26,061 bases of DNA from a virus. The first letter of the stretch is position 1; every line of letters starts with the position of its first letter. The notes beneath the pieces were generated by a model that saw only the letters and a program-made list of their open reading frames with translations, made no database searches and was not told the origin of the DNA. The position numbers were made by a program, and so were the translations under genes. Below, piece after piece: positions 11,927 through 19,394 of this stretch. The DNA lies in the IMG/VR virus record IMGVR_UViG_3300013099_000077, positions 1 through 26,061 of that record, one strand, 5' to 3'.

Positions 11927-12862
11927 ATGTCAGATCTAAAAAGTAAAGCTTGGGTTAAGAAATATAAACCTAAAGATTTATCTCAATATATTTTCCAAAG
12001 TGAAAAACATAAACAACTTATCCAGAATATTGTTGCTGATGATATGGCAGGTCATGTTATGCTATCAGGTATACAAGGAACTGGAAAAACGTCATTATCA
12101 GATATATTATTAACAGAATTGAATATTAATCCTGCTGATGTACTTAGAATTAAAGCTTCTGATGGTCATAAAATTGAAAATATTAGAACTACAATTTATG
12201 ATTTTATAACAATTGTTCCACATGGTGAATATAGAGTAGTTCAATTCGAAGAAATGGATGCGTTGAGCCATCCTGCTCAAATGAGTTTAAGAATGATGAT
12301 GGAAGATTGTATTGATTATGCAAAATTCATCTGTACTTGTAACTACATTCATAAAATTATCCCTGCTCTTAAATCTCGTTGTTTATATCAATTAGAATTC
12401 AAAGCTCCTGACAAAACTGCATTAACTAAACGCATCATCGAGATATTATTATCTGAAAAAATTAAATTTGATCCACAGATTATACTTAAATATGTTGATA
12501 TATGTTATCCTGATTTAAGGAAAGTGATACAGACGGTACAACAACACTGTGTTAATGGGGAATTATTAGATCCATCTTCTGATAGTAACAATGATGACTA
12601 CAAATTCAAATTTCTAGAATTGTTAGAAGCTGATGATTGGTCTGAAATTAGATCTATTATTTGTGCTCAAGTATCAAACGATGAGATTGGATCGGTTTAT
12701 AGATTCTTATATGAAAATCTAGACAAATCTAAAAGATTTCAAGCAAAAGATAAATGGGAAGCTGGTCAAGTAATGATAGCAGATTATCTCTACAAAGATT
12801 CATTAGTTGCCGATAGGGAGATTAACATAAGCGCATTATTCATAGACTTAGGTAGAATATAA
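11927..12862 (+). CDS. 44: DNA polymerase clamp loader large subunit (T4 gp44-like, 311 aa)
   Basis: An AAA+ ATPase of the sliding clamp loader. It opens with a WVKKYKPKDL segment typical of clamp loader ATPases. The Walker A motif GIQGTGKT is at residues 48-55, a Walker B-like VVQFEEMD at 104-111, and sensor 1 near TCNY (137-140). The SRC motif at 150-152 carries the arginine finger that acts on the neighbouring subunit. T4 gp44 is of similar length (319). The subunit works with gp62 to load the clamp for replication and, in T4-like phages, for late transcription. The usual Walker B Asp-Glu appears here as Glu-Glu. It is the first gene after the early promoter and hairpin, and shares one base (TAATG) with the next gene. 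Confidence 0.9.
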   Translation: MSDLKSKAWVKKYKPKDLSQYIFQSEKHKQLIQNIVADDMAGHVMLSGIQGTGKTSLSDILLTELNINPADVLRIKASDGHKIENIRTTIYDFITIVPHGEYRVVQFEEMDALSHPAQMSLRMMMEDCIDYAKFICTCNYIHKIIPALKSRCLYQLEFKAPDKTALTKRIIEILLSEKIKFDPQIILKYVDICYPDLRKVIQTVQQHCVNGELLDPSSDSNNDDYKFKFLELLEADDWSEIRSIICAQVSNDEIGSVYRFLYENLDKSKRFQAKDKWEAGQVMIADYLYKDSLVADREINISALFIDLGRI

Positions 12863-13188
12863 TGGATGAAGACCAAAAAAATGAAATCAATGCTATCAAT
12901 ATGATGGCACTGAAAAATGAAAAATTAAAATGGAATCGTTTGCATGATAAAATGCAAAAATATTTAGATAAAATTCGACCTCTTGAAGAACAAATATTAG
13001 ATATTCAAAAAAAGCGAGCTCCAATTATTGATGATATTGATTATCTTAGAATTGAAATGGTAGATACTTGCATTCATCCTAAAGATTTATTGATTCATAA
13101 TGGTGATCATATTTTATGTAAGTTCTGTAATAAAAAATTATCAATACCTCTGAAAAAAAGGACACCACATGGAATCGAAAAAATATAA
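12862..13188 (+). CDS. Coiled-coil plus zinc-knuckle phage protein (108 aa)
   Basis: The first about 65 residues form a long charged helix (Leu/Ile/Met repeats among Lys, Glu and Gln), likely a coiled-coil dimer. After this come C-I-H-P at about 70-73 and C-K-F-C at about 86-89; with the intervening histidines these could hold one zinc. The last residues are basic. The gene is inserted between the two clamp loader genes and is translationally coupled to both (TAATG with gp44; 20-nt overlap with the next). This suggests a replication-linked role, perhaps protein or DNA bridging. I do not recognise a named family. Confidence 0.6.
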   Translation: MDEDQKNEINAINMMALKNEKLKWNRLHDKMQKYLDKIRPLEEQILDIQKKRAPIIDDIDYLRIEMVDTCIHPKDLLIHNGDHILCKFCNKKLSIPLKKRTPHGIEKI

Positions 13189-13639
13189 ATTAGACATTTT
13201 TGAAGTTCTTAAAAAAATATCCAATTCAGATTTAAAATATTATGATTCTTTGGAAGAAGAACAACAAAAAGCGTTTGCTCCTTTGGTTATAATGAGATGG
13301 TTATCTAGTAATAATCCTTATGAAATATCAATGTTGAATCATTTGGTTAATAGATATGTATTTGAACTTGGTAAACATAAAGGTCTTCTTTATAATCTCA
13401 TGTCAATATGTACAATTCCAAATAGTCGATATAAGTGGATTAAGCGCCAAGCAAAGGATATAGCATTTCCAAAATCTACGAAAATGTTAGCAGAATATTT
13501 AGATATGAGTATACGTGAAACAAAAGATGTTTTACAATTTTATACGAATGATGATATGATTGAAATATGTAATGAAATGGGACTTCAAAAAGATGTTTTA
13601 GCTGATCTGAAAAAAGAATTGAAAAAAAGAAATGTCTGA
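13169..13639 (+). CDS. 62: Clamp loader small subunit (T4 gp62-like, 156 aa)
   Basis: The protein matches the T4 gp62 layout by eye. There is a helical N-terminus, then MRWLSSN...LNHLVNRY in place of gp62's VENALSQF...YAMN, then LLYNLMSI followed by RYKWIKR, which corresponds to the KRYGKWAK segment. The C-terminal helical part LLAxRYxV...YKSIL becomes MLAEYLDMS...VLQFY, ending in a Lys/Glu-rich tail. gp62 is the single non-ATPase subunit that completes the clamp loader with four gp44 subunits. T4 gp62 is 187 residues, so this one is short. A clear AAAAAGGA ribosome binding site precedes ATG 13169. Location one gene after gp44 supports the call. Confidence 0.72.
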   Translation: MESKKYKLDIFEVLKKISNSDLKYYDSLEEEQQKAFAPLVIMRWLSSNNPYEISMLNHLVNRYVFELGKHKGLLYNLMSICTIPNSRYKWIKRQAKDIAFPKSTKMLAEYLDMSIRETKDVLQFYTNDDMIEICNEMGLQKDVLADLKKELKKRNV

Positions 13640-14306
13640 ATGTGAGCACTGTCATACACAATATGTTAATGAAAGGTTTTTTATTAAACATGCATCTAAG
13701 TGTAAAGTTTTAGCCAAGAAAAATGAAGTTAAAAGTGTTATTGGTAGAAATGCTTTTGGATATTATAAAAAATATTTAGAAACTAAGAGATGTTATAATA
13801 CTGATATTGAAACATTTATGAGTTCAAAGTATTATACAAGCTTTATAAATTTTGCTAAATTTGCTATAGATAAACGAATTCCAGACATTCCAATATATTT
13901 AGAATTTGTTAATAGTAAACGAATATTGCCAACAGTTTGGTCTTCAAGTATTGTATATTCAGCTTATATAAAATATTTGGATACATTAGATCCTTTAAGA
14001 TCAGTTGGTGTTTCTATAGTATGTTTACAAAAATTATCTAAAATATTTGATTGTGATATTGAAGAAGTTTTACTTAAATTATACATAAATGAGATCATAG
14101 AATTACTCCAATCTAGACATTTATCTCCATGGTTTTTGTTGAATTCTGTTAGTATTAATAAGATATTAACTAATCCAAGTATAACCGAAAATCAACATAA
14201 AGTATTGGAAATGTTTATAAATCCATCAAAATGGCAAAAGAAATTTGATAAAAATCGCAAAGAAGTTGATGAAATTAAAAATTATTTAAAAGAATTAAAA
14301 TTATAA
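13632..14306 (+). CDS. Zinc-finger phage protein, function unknown (224 aa)
   Basis: Residues 4-23 form a C-x2-C...H-x3-C style finger (CEHC ... KHASKC), like a degenerate C2H2 domain. The remaining 200 residues are helical and basic, with an SSKYYTSFINFAKFAI segment, an ILPTVW segment and a final Lys-rich helix. Uncharacterised proteins with an N-terminal finger and a (S/K)YYxxFxxFAKF core seem familiar to me from large T4-like phages near replication genes. A DNA-binding role is plausible but not shown. It overlaps the gp62-like gene by 8 nt and ends inside the late promoter at 14302, so it closes the early block. Confidence 0.6.
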   Translation: MSECEHCHTQYVNERFFIKHASKCKVLAKKNEVKSVIGRNAFGYYKKYLETKRCYNTDIETFMSSKYYTSFINFAKFAIDKRIPDIPIYLEFVNSKRILPTVWSSSIVYSAYIKYLDTLDPLRSVGVSIVCLQKLSKIFDCDIEEVLLKLYINEIIELLQSRHLSPWFLLNSVSINKILTNPSITENQHKVLEMFINPSKWQKKFDKNRKEVDEIKNYLKELKL

Positions 14307-14309
14307 ATA
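14302..14309 (+). promoter_or_regulatory. T4-type late promoter for the fibre gene and probably the radical SAM block
   Basis: TATAAATA overlaps the stop of the preceding gene, with a predicted start about 28 nt before the fibre ATG, which has a strong AAAAAGGA ribosome binding site. No strong promoter or terminator is visible between the fibre gene and the radical SAM block, so late transcripts from here may continue into it. Confidence 0.6.
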
Positions 14310-14342
14310 AGGATAAATAACAATTTAAAAAGGATTTTATAG

Positions 14343-16028
14343 ATGGCTACAGTATATTCTATACAACATACAGATACGAATGAACCTTCATTTATTATCA
14401 ATCCATCTCAGATAGATGGTTTCGGTGGACCAAAATCTAATTCAAGCTTAGTATTACATGGTACTGGTAGATTAAAATATGGTGAAGCATTAAACGAAAA
14501 TTTCTTACATTTATTAGAAAACTTTTCTAGTCCAGCTAGAGCACTTCCATTAATAGTATCAATTCAAGGTGCTGATGATAATGGTGGAGCCGGTGTTGAT
14601 TATGTTGAAATTTTTGATGATAAAACAGATATTTTTATTAATGATTTTGAATTTCAAATAGTTGGTTCTACTAGTGCTATTAATGATAACAATTATTTAG
14701 TAGCATCTAGTTCTTATAATCAACCTCTAAATTTAACAACAATAATTTTACAAACTATATTACCAGATGCTCAAGCAGCATTTTTGGGAAATGTATCTTA
14801 TAATGTAGTAGAACCAGATCCATTGATGGTAGTTCCACCTTATAATTCTGGTCAATTATGGTTTAATAAAACAGATAGCGTATTATACATTTATAGAGAT
14901 ATTTCAGGTACTGGAACATTTCAATGGGATTATGCTGGTAGACTTGGAGTAACAGTTGAACCACCTACGTTCCCTCATGAAGGTGACTTGTGGTATGACC
15001 AAAGCGTACCTCAATTAAAAGTATATACTGGTGCTGCCTTTGTTAGTACTGCTGATCGATATGTTTTAAAAGGCGGCGATACAATTACTGTAAATGATAA
15101 TTCAGTTGGAGCTATTGGTAATGCGGCCGGAGTATTAACATTTACTAAAGACGATGGTGTTTCACCTTCTTTATATATTAATGAAGGTCATGGTGATATT
15201 AGTAAAGCTCCAGATTTTAGATCTACTGATGCTATATTAATGACAGCATCTGAAACTGTACACATTATAGCAGATTCTAATAATAATGGGACCGGCGGTT
15301 TCGTTGTAGGTAAAGGTGCAACCGATTTAGTTAGTTCAACTGATTTATTCCATGTATTAAATGATGGTACTATACAATCTGGTTTAATAACTGGATATGA
15401 AAGTTTAGTTTTATTTGATAATGTATTAACTAATAAAAAATATGTTGATGATTTTATCAATTCTTTATCTAGTGTTTATGTAGAAAAAGATGGTGATAGT
15501 ATAACTTCAGTATTACCCGCTATAGGTTTTGTTGGAAGAACAGATGGTGTTTTAAATTTTGATAATGTATTGTTCTTAAATGAAGGTAAAGGTACTGTTA
15601 TTGATGGGCCTGATATTAGAGGCACTGCAGCACTATTATTAACTGCTGATGAAAGCGTTTTAATACATATTGATGGAGACAATAATTCAACCGGTGGTTT
15701 CCATGTAGCAAAAGGTTCTTATAGTACTACTGGACATACTCCACTATTTAAAATTGAAAATGATGGTACTATACATTCAGATGTTACAAATTATGAAGCG
15801 TTATTAACCAATGGTAATGATATACCAAATAAACAATATGTAGATGATGAAATTGCTGCATTACAGGCAGCATTACTTGGAACTGGCGGCGGAACATTTG
15901 TTCATGCTAATCCAACTGTAGCAGTATCTGGAGATATAAGAGTCACAGGGACAGGAGCAACATTAGAAATTTTTATATATGGTAGTAGTACTTGGAATAA
16001 AGTATTCCCTGCTGTATACAGCACTTAA
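14343..16028 (+). CDS. Fibre-like virion structural protein with internal duplication (561 aa)
   Basis: The N-terminal region has a YSIQHTDTNEP opening and a KYGEALNENFLHLLENFSSP segment (about 45-64), a pattern I associate with fibre or whisker proteins of large T4-like phages. Two short repeats follow: SGQLWFNKTDSVLYIY at about 169-184 and EGDLWYDQSVPQLKVY at about 213-228, typical of phage fibre shafts. Residues about 240-371 and 379-503 are a large duplication sharing LNEG/INEG, TGGFxVxKG, NDGTI and KYVDD landmarks. The C-terminal 40 residues are short strands ending in a GSSTWNKVFP motif seen in fibre tips. It has its own late promoter and lies directly upstream of the radical SAM block. 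A role in host contact or neck decoration is inferred. Confidence 0.75.
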   Translation: MATVYSIQHTDTNEPSFIINPSQIDGFGGPKSNSSLVLHGTGRLKYGEALNENFLHLLENFSSPARALPLIVSIQGADDNGGAGVDYVEIFDDKTDIFINDFEFQIVGSTSAINDNNYLVASSSYNQPLNLTTIILQTILPDAQAAFLGNVSYNVVEPDPLMVVPPYNSGQLWFNKTDSVLYIYRDISGTGTFQWDYAGRLGVTVEPPTFPHEGDLWYDQSVPQLKVYTGAAFVSTADRYVLKGGDTITVNDNSVGAIGNAAGVLTFTKDDGVSPSLYINEGHGDISKAPDFRSTDAILMTASETVHIIADSNNNGTGGFVVGKGATDLVSSTDLFHVLNDGTIQSGLITGYESLVLFDNVLTNKKYVDDFINSLSSVYVEKDGDSITSVLPAIGFVGRTDGVLNFDNVLFLNEGKGTVIDGPDIRGTAALLLTADESVLIHIDGDNNSTGGFHVAKGSYSTTGHTPLFKIENDGTIHSDVTNYEALLTNGNDIPNKQYVDDEIAALQAALLGTGGGTFVHANPTVAVSGDIRVTGTGATLEIFIYGSSTWNKVFPAVYST

Positions 16029-16043
16029 TATTAATAATATAAT
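16014..16043 (+). promoter_or_regulatory. Weak candidate promoter ahead of the radical SAM block
   Basis: GTATAC (16014-16019) and TATAAT (16038-16043) resemble the two early-type promoters, but the spacing is 18 bp and there is no TG extension. It would begin about 32 nt before the first radical SAM gene. In such AT-rich DNA this may be chance. Confidence 0.2.
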
Positions 16044-16081
16044 AAAACATTATTGATAATTGAAAGAGAATAAAATTAAAT

Positions 16082-17146
16082 ATGCGTGAACTCATGTGTT
16101 ATCTAAAGACCACGGATACCTGCAATTTAAATTGTGCCCATTGTTTTACAAATGGGATAAATGGTAAAAAGGGTTGGTTCGATGTTCCAGCAACAATAGA
16201 TTTCTTTCAAAGACTGAAAAAATTTAATCCAGAACTTGATAATGGAAACATATCATTTCATGGCGGCGAACCTTTGATTGCACCAACTGAGTTACTATTT
16301 GAAACTTGGCATGGTGTTAAAGATTTGTGGGAAAATGTTTGGTGGTCTGTACAAACCAATTTAACGTTTTCCCTTAATTCCGGTAGGCTTGATGTACTCG
16401 AAAAGATTTGTGATAAATCTTGGGGTACATCATGGGATAAAAATATAAGATGGTCTAACCAGAAACAAGAAGATTTATGGGAAGATAATGTTAAACAGTT
16501 AGTAAAAGATGGTCATAATATTACTGTAATGGTAAGTGTTAGTAAAAGTATAGTTGAGATGGAACCTATAGATATTATTAACTATATTTCTAGCTTAGGT
16601 ATCAAACATATAAATTTTGAAAGAATTACAGGTAATGGTAACGCATTATTAAATAGTGGTATTATTCCACTTAATATAGAATTAGATGCTTGGTTCCATA
16701 AAATGTGGAAACAATCAATCGAACATAAAACATACGAATATATAGACAATATGTTTTTTGATTCTATATTAACAGAAGTAGTTCATTCTACTCATGCTGG
16801 TTGTAGATGTAGAATGTGCGAACAAAAGATTTTAACAATTAATGCTGATGGTACAATTGGTGGTTGTCCAAATGGTGCAGTTGATAAACAATTTGCCCAT
16901 ATAAATGATCATATGTATGATATATTATTTAGTCCACAGAGACTATGTAATATTCAATCTGAATTAATGAGACCTAAAGCATGTTATGAATGTCCAGTAT
17001 ATGATACATGCAATGGAGACTGTCATCAATTAGAATTTCAAGGTGATATATGTCCAGCGCCTAAATCAATGATGATAGATATGAATGAAAATAGAGATAT
17101 TGATCTGTTTAAAAAGTTTTTAAACGGATTTGTAGGACAGGAATAA
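16082..17146 (+). CDS. Radical SAM/SPASM enzyme, putative maturase of the CHSS-tail protein (354 aa)
   Basis: The C-x3-C-x2-C motif CNLNCAHC (C14, C18, C21) holds the [4Fe-4S] cluster that cleaves S-adenosylmethionine. A canonical HGGEP follows at about residue 60. The C-terminal part is a textbook SPASM domain: a first Cys, then G-x4-C (DGTIGGC), then C-x2-C-x5-C-x3-C (CYECPVYDTCNGDC) and a last Cys in DICPAPK, enough for two auxiliary clusters. Peptide-modifying enzymes of this type form thioether, carbon-carbon or other links on ribosomal peptides. HxsB of the His-Xaa-Ser system has this layout. The next gene, 10 nt away, ends in a His/Ser/Cys repeat, so it is the obvious substrate. Anaerobic sulfatase maturase-like activity is an alternative, though no sulfatase is seen. 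Confidence 0.9.
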   Translation: MRELMCYLKTTDTCNLNCAHCFTNGINGKKGWFDVPATIDFFQRLKKFNPELDNGNISFHGGEPLIAPTELLFETWHGVKDLWENVWWSVQTNLTFSLNSGRLDVLEKICDKSWGTSWDKNIRWSNQKQEDLWEDNVKQLVKDGHNITVMVSVSKSIVEMEPIDIINYISSLGIKHINFERITGNGNALLNSGIIPLNIELDAWFHKMWKQSIEHKTYEYIDNMFFDSILTEVVHSTHAGCRCRMCEQKILTINADGTIGGCPNGAVDKQFAHINDHMYDILFSPQRLCNIQSELMRPKACYECPVYDTCNGDCHQLEFQGDICPAPKSMMIDMNENRDIDLFKKFLNGFVGQE

Positions 17147-17156
17147 GGAACCTTAT

Positions 17157-17669
17157 ATGGCAAATGTAACTAAAGCCCAATTTATAAATGATTTAAACGC
17201 ATATTTACAAGCTTATGCAAATGCTAAGAAAAATGCTAATTCTACTGACGTTTCACGTTCAGGAAATGAAATTACGTTAACTAATTATCCAGCTGTTAGT
17301 ACTGGTGAATTATCAACTGTGACTGTTAGTGGACCAGATCTTCAAGCAGCTCTTGAAGAATTTACTAAACAATTTTCTAGAGTTAGACTTACTAAGTTTT
17401 ATAAAAACCAATATGGAACAAACGTATTCAAATATTCTAGATTTGCTAGAATTAATAATACACTTCCTGATGGTACTAGAAGTCAACCTTCTGCTTCAAC
17501 ATATAATAATATTCAACCTCTTGAAGATATTAATTTAACACGATATCATACAATTTTAAGCTCATTACAGACTACATTAAATATCAATGCTAATAATTTA
17601 TATAAGAATTATTATTATTGCCATAGCAGTTGTCATAGTAGCTGTCACGCATCTAGAGGTAGAAGATAA
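17157..17669 (+). CDS. Putative modified virion or RiPP-like substrate with CHSSCHSSCHAS tail (170 aa)
   Basis: The N-terminal about 75 residues form two helices around a short beta segment (ALEEFTKQF near 65-73). The middle is Asn/Ser/Thr-rich, with KFYKNQYGTNVFKYSRFARI at about 80-99. The end is a tyrosine cluster (YYY, 152-154) followed by C155-H-S-S, C159-H-S-S, C163-H-A-S and R-G-R-R. Three HxS triplets spaced by four residues recall HxsA, the His-Xaa-Ser repeat target of two radical SAM enzymes. The gene directly follows a SPASM enzyme, and a hairpin overlaps its stop. The long ordered body is unlike a typical leader peptide, so a structural protein with a modified tip is as likely as a released peptide. 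A strong AAGGAACC ribosome binding site precedes the ATG. Confidence 0.75.
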   Translation: MANVTKAQFINDLNAYLQAYANAKKNANSTDVSRSGNEITLTNYPAVSTGELSTVTVSGPDLQAALEEFTKQFSRVRLTKFYKNQYGTNVFKYSRFARINNTLPDGTRSQPSASTYNNIQPLEDINLTRYHTILSSLQTTLNINANNLYKNYYYCHSSCHSSCHASRGRR

Positions 17670-17683
17670 ACTAATTTAGTTTA
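17667..17683 (+). repeat. Inverted repeat at the end of the CHSS-tail gene
   Basis: TAAACTAA (17667-17674) and TTAGTTTA (17676-17683) are perfect inverted copies with one base between them. The repeat starts on the stop codon and runs into the AAGGATAA ribosome binding site of the next gene. An RNA hairpin could protect the 3' end of substrate mRNA or reduce downstream translation. The stem is AT-rich and therefore weak. Confidence 0.5.
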
Positions 17684-17694
17684 AGGATAAAAAA

Positions 17695-18648
17695 ATGTTC
17701 AATATTAAAAATAAAATATATGTAAAGCATATAGATAAGTTTCAACCACATGAAGGTGAGTTTATACTTTTAGATGGTGGTGAATTCGCAGATCTTTATT
17801 TCCCAGAAGACAGTAATTTCATATTCAGATATAATACATTAGCTGAAATGATGACAGAAAGATTTGATGATGATTATAGTAAGTTATGGGAATACATAGA
17901 CTCTATAGATAAATTAAGAATTTATATATCAGATATTAATGATTATGCTGCATTATTTCTATACACAATGAAAGAATTATGTGAAACCTTTGGTTATCTT
18001 ACTGATGATGTAATGTTCAAGATATTAGAAATGTATGAAGTCAGTGATTTTATTCAAGAAAATCGTGATATAAAATACAATACAATGACTGATATATACA
18101 GTGCCTTTCAAGCTACTGGAAAATTATTCAATGTTGGTAGTACTGCAGATATACCATTAGAATTTGTATTATTTATGTACAAAAATGGTAAAATAACTAA
18201 ACCAATAGCAAACTTAAAAATTGCTAATATGGTTGAACCTATGCTAACTGGATATATTGAAAGTCAGTTGGTTAAAGTTGTTGGTCTTATTACGAGTAAT
18301 TATGATGTAATAGAAGATTATTTACCTATATCTGGAATAACTGATCCTGGTAAACTTAAAACTGCTATTAATAATGATCCATTTCTTTGTAAATTAATGT
18401 GTGATTCTATCGTTGATGTTCATACAGATTTAGATAATATTATTGAATTATATTCTTTGGCTTATGCAAAAGAAATTGATACTATGGAAGACGATCATGT
18501 TACTGAATTAATGGTATTTGTAGAATTATTTAAAAATCCTGATATTGACCAATTCTTGGCTGACTTTGAATGTTTAAGTTGTTTAAGTTTTTTTAGTAGC
18601 CGTTATCTTAAATTTAATGATTTAATACTTAAAACCTATATGGTATAA
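17695..18648 (+). CDS. Unrecognised protein in the radical SAM block (317 aa)
   Basis: Opens with AAGGATAAAAAA before ATG. The first 45 residues are beta-like (EFILLDGGEFADLYFPEDSNFIF). The remainder is almost entirely helical, acidic and rich in Leu, Ile, Asp and Tyr, with no metal, nucleotide or membrane motif and only a few scattered cysteines (a CLSCL near 293-297). It sits immediately downstream of the putative substrate and 2 nt before the first of two paralogous block-specific proteins. Such placement fits a substrate-handling or scaffold protein for the modification enzymes, or a second virion protein. I do not recognise the family. Confidence 0.55.
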   Translation: MFNIKNKIYVKHIDKFQPHEGEFILLDGGEFADLYFPEDSNFIFRYNTLAEMMTERFDDDYSKLWEYIDSIDKLRIYISDINDYAALFLYTMKELCETFGYLTDDVMFKILEMYEVSDFIQENRDIKYNTMTDIYSAFQATGKLFNVGSTADIPLEFVLFMYKNGKITKPIANLKIANMVEPMLTGYIESQLVKVVGLITSNYDVIEDYLPISGITDPGKLKTAINNDPFLCKLMCDSIVDVHTDLDNIIELYSLAYAKEIDTMEDDHVTELMVFVELFKNPDIDQFLADFECLSCLSFFSSRYLKFNDLILKTYMV

Positions 18649-18650
18649 AA

Positions 18651-19394
18651 ATGACAGAACTTGTTAAAACTATTCTACCTTTATCTCCTTTAGATATGGT
18701 AGAATTTTTTAAAGATAAAGAAAAAATCTTTCTTATAGACTACGTTGAATCTAAGAAAGAAATGAGTGCTAAAAGTATTCTAATTTATTTATCAAACTTG
18801 CAGATTAACTGTGAGTTTGATTCTATAGATGCAGAATTAGTAACAGAATATCTATATCTTAAAGACTTATGTAATACTCCAGAACTTGATGTGTTTGTCG
18901 CAAACTTGGTATATTTTGACAAATATAATGAACCATATCTTGATACTCAATCATTTGCTGATTTTGGAGTAGAAGTTTTAAAAGAAAACGCAGAAGTTAT
19001 AAACTTTTATAAACGTATAATGGAATCTTCTACCTTGTATATTTTATCTAAAAACTTCGAAGAGTTAAAAGAAAATGAGTCAGAAGAACAATATCCAACA
19101 AGATCAGGATTCTGTTTTTTAAATTTATACAAAATACCAGACTTCTTAATTATGTTTTTAGCAGATATAAAACCATTAGAAGATCAAATATACTTTGATG
19201 AATATTTTGATAATGATAATTATATCTTTAAAGGTAAAAACTTATTTGAATATTTCGCCCATGACGATAATTTATTCTATAAATATCTTGTAAATCTTTC
19301 AAGAGTACAAGACTTTATTAAAGGTGATGAATCTGAAGAAAGTCTTGATGGCCTTAACAAAATGGTAGACATTTATACTGCACTTAATGACTAA
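18651..19394 (+). CDS. Radical SAM block accessory protein A, paralog of the gene at 20529 (247 aa)
   Basis: It begins with a TILPLSPLDMVEFF segment, then ILIYLSNLQINCEFDSIDAELVTEYLYL and VANLVYFDKYNEPYLD, and later an acidic helical C-terminus. The protein at 20529 matches in order: TLPLSPSTIAEY, ILNYLAHLKIPC, FDTIFLYEYI, ANVLYYQKYGVPYFDD, then FF(V)SYLAD, and FDEY followed by a Gly-Gly-(D/K) turn. The two are therefore paralogs, each placed directly before a radical SAM gene (here with a 1-nt TAATG overlap). This pairing suggests an adaptor that brings a substrate to its enzyme, but no known peptide-recognition domain (RRE) is evident by eye. Confidence 0.6.
   Translation: MTELVKTILPLSPLDMVEFFKDKEKIFLIDYVESKKEMSAKSILIYLSNLQINCEFDSIDAELVTEYLYLKDLCNTPELDVFVANLVYFDKYNEPYLDTQSFADFGVEVLKENAEVINFYKRIMESSTLYILSKNFEELKENESEEQYPTRSGFCFLNLYKIPDFLIMFLADIKPLEDQIYFDEYFDNDNYIFKGKNLFEYFAHDDNLFYKYLVNLSRVQDFIKGDESEESLDGLNKMVDIYTALND

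Noticed and set aside
13788-13800. TGTTATAAT resembling an extended -10 inside the zinc-finger gene
   Set aside because: Lies within coding sequence with no GTTTAC-type -35 at the right spacing and no gene start nearby.
17329-17538. Alternative plus-strand frame inside the CHSS-tail gene
   Set aside because: Overlaps a gene with a strong ribosome binding site; the product is Leu/Ile-rich low complexity.
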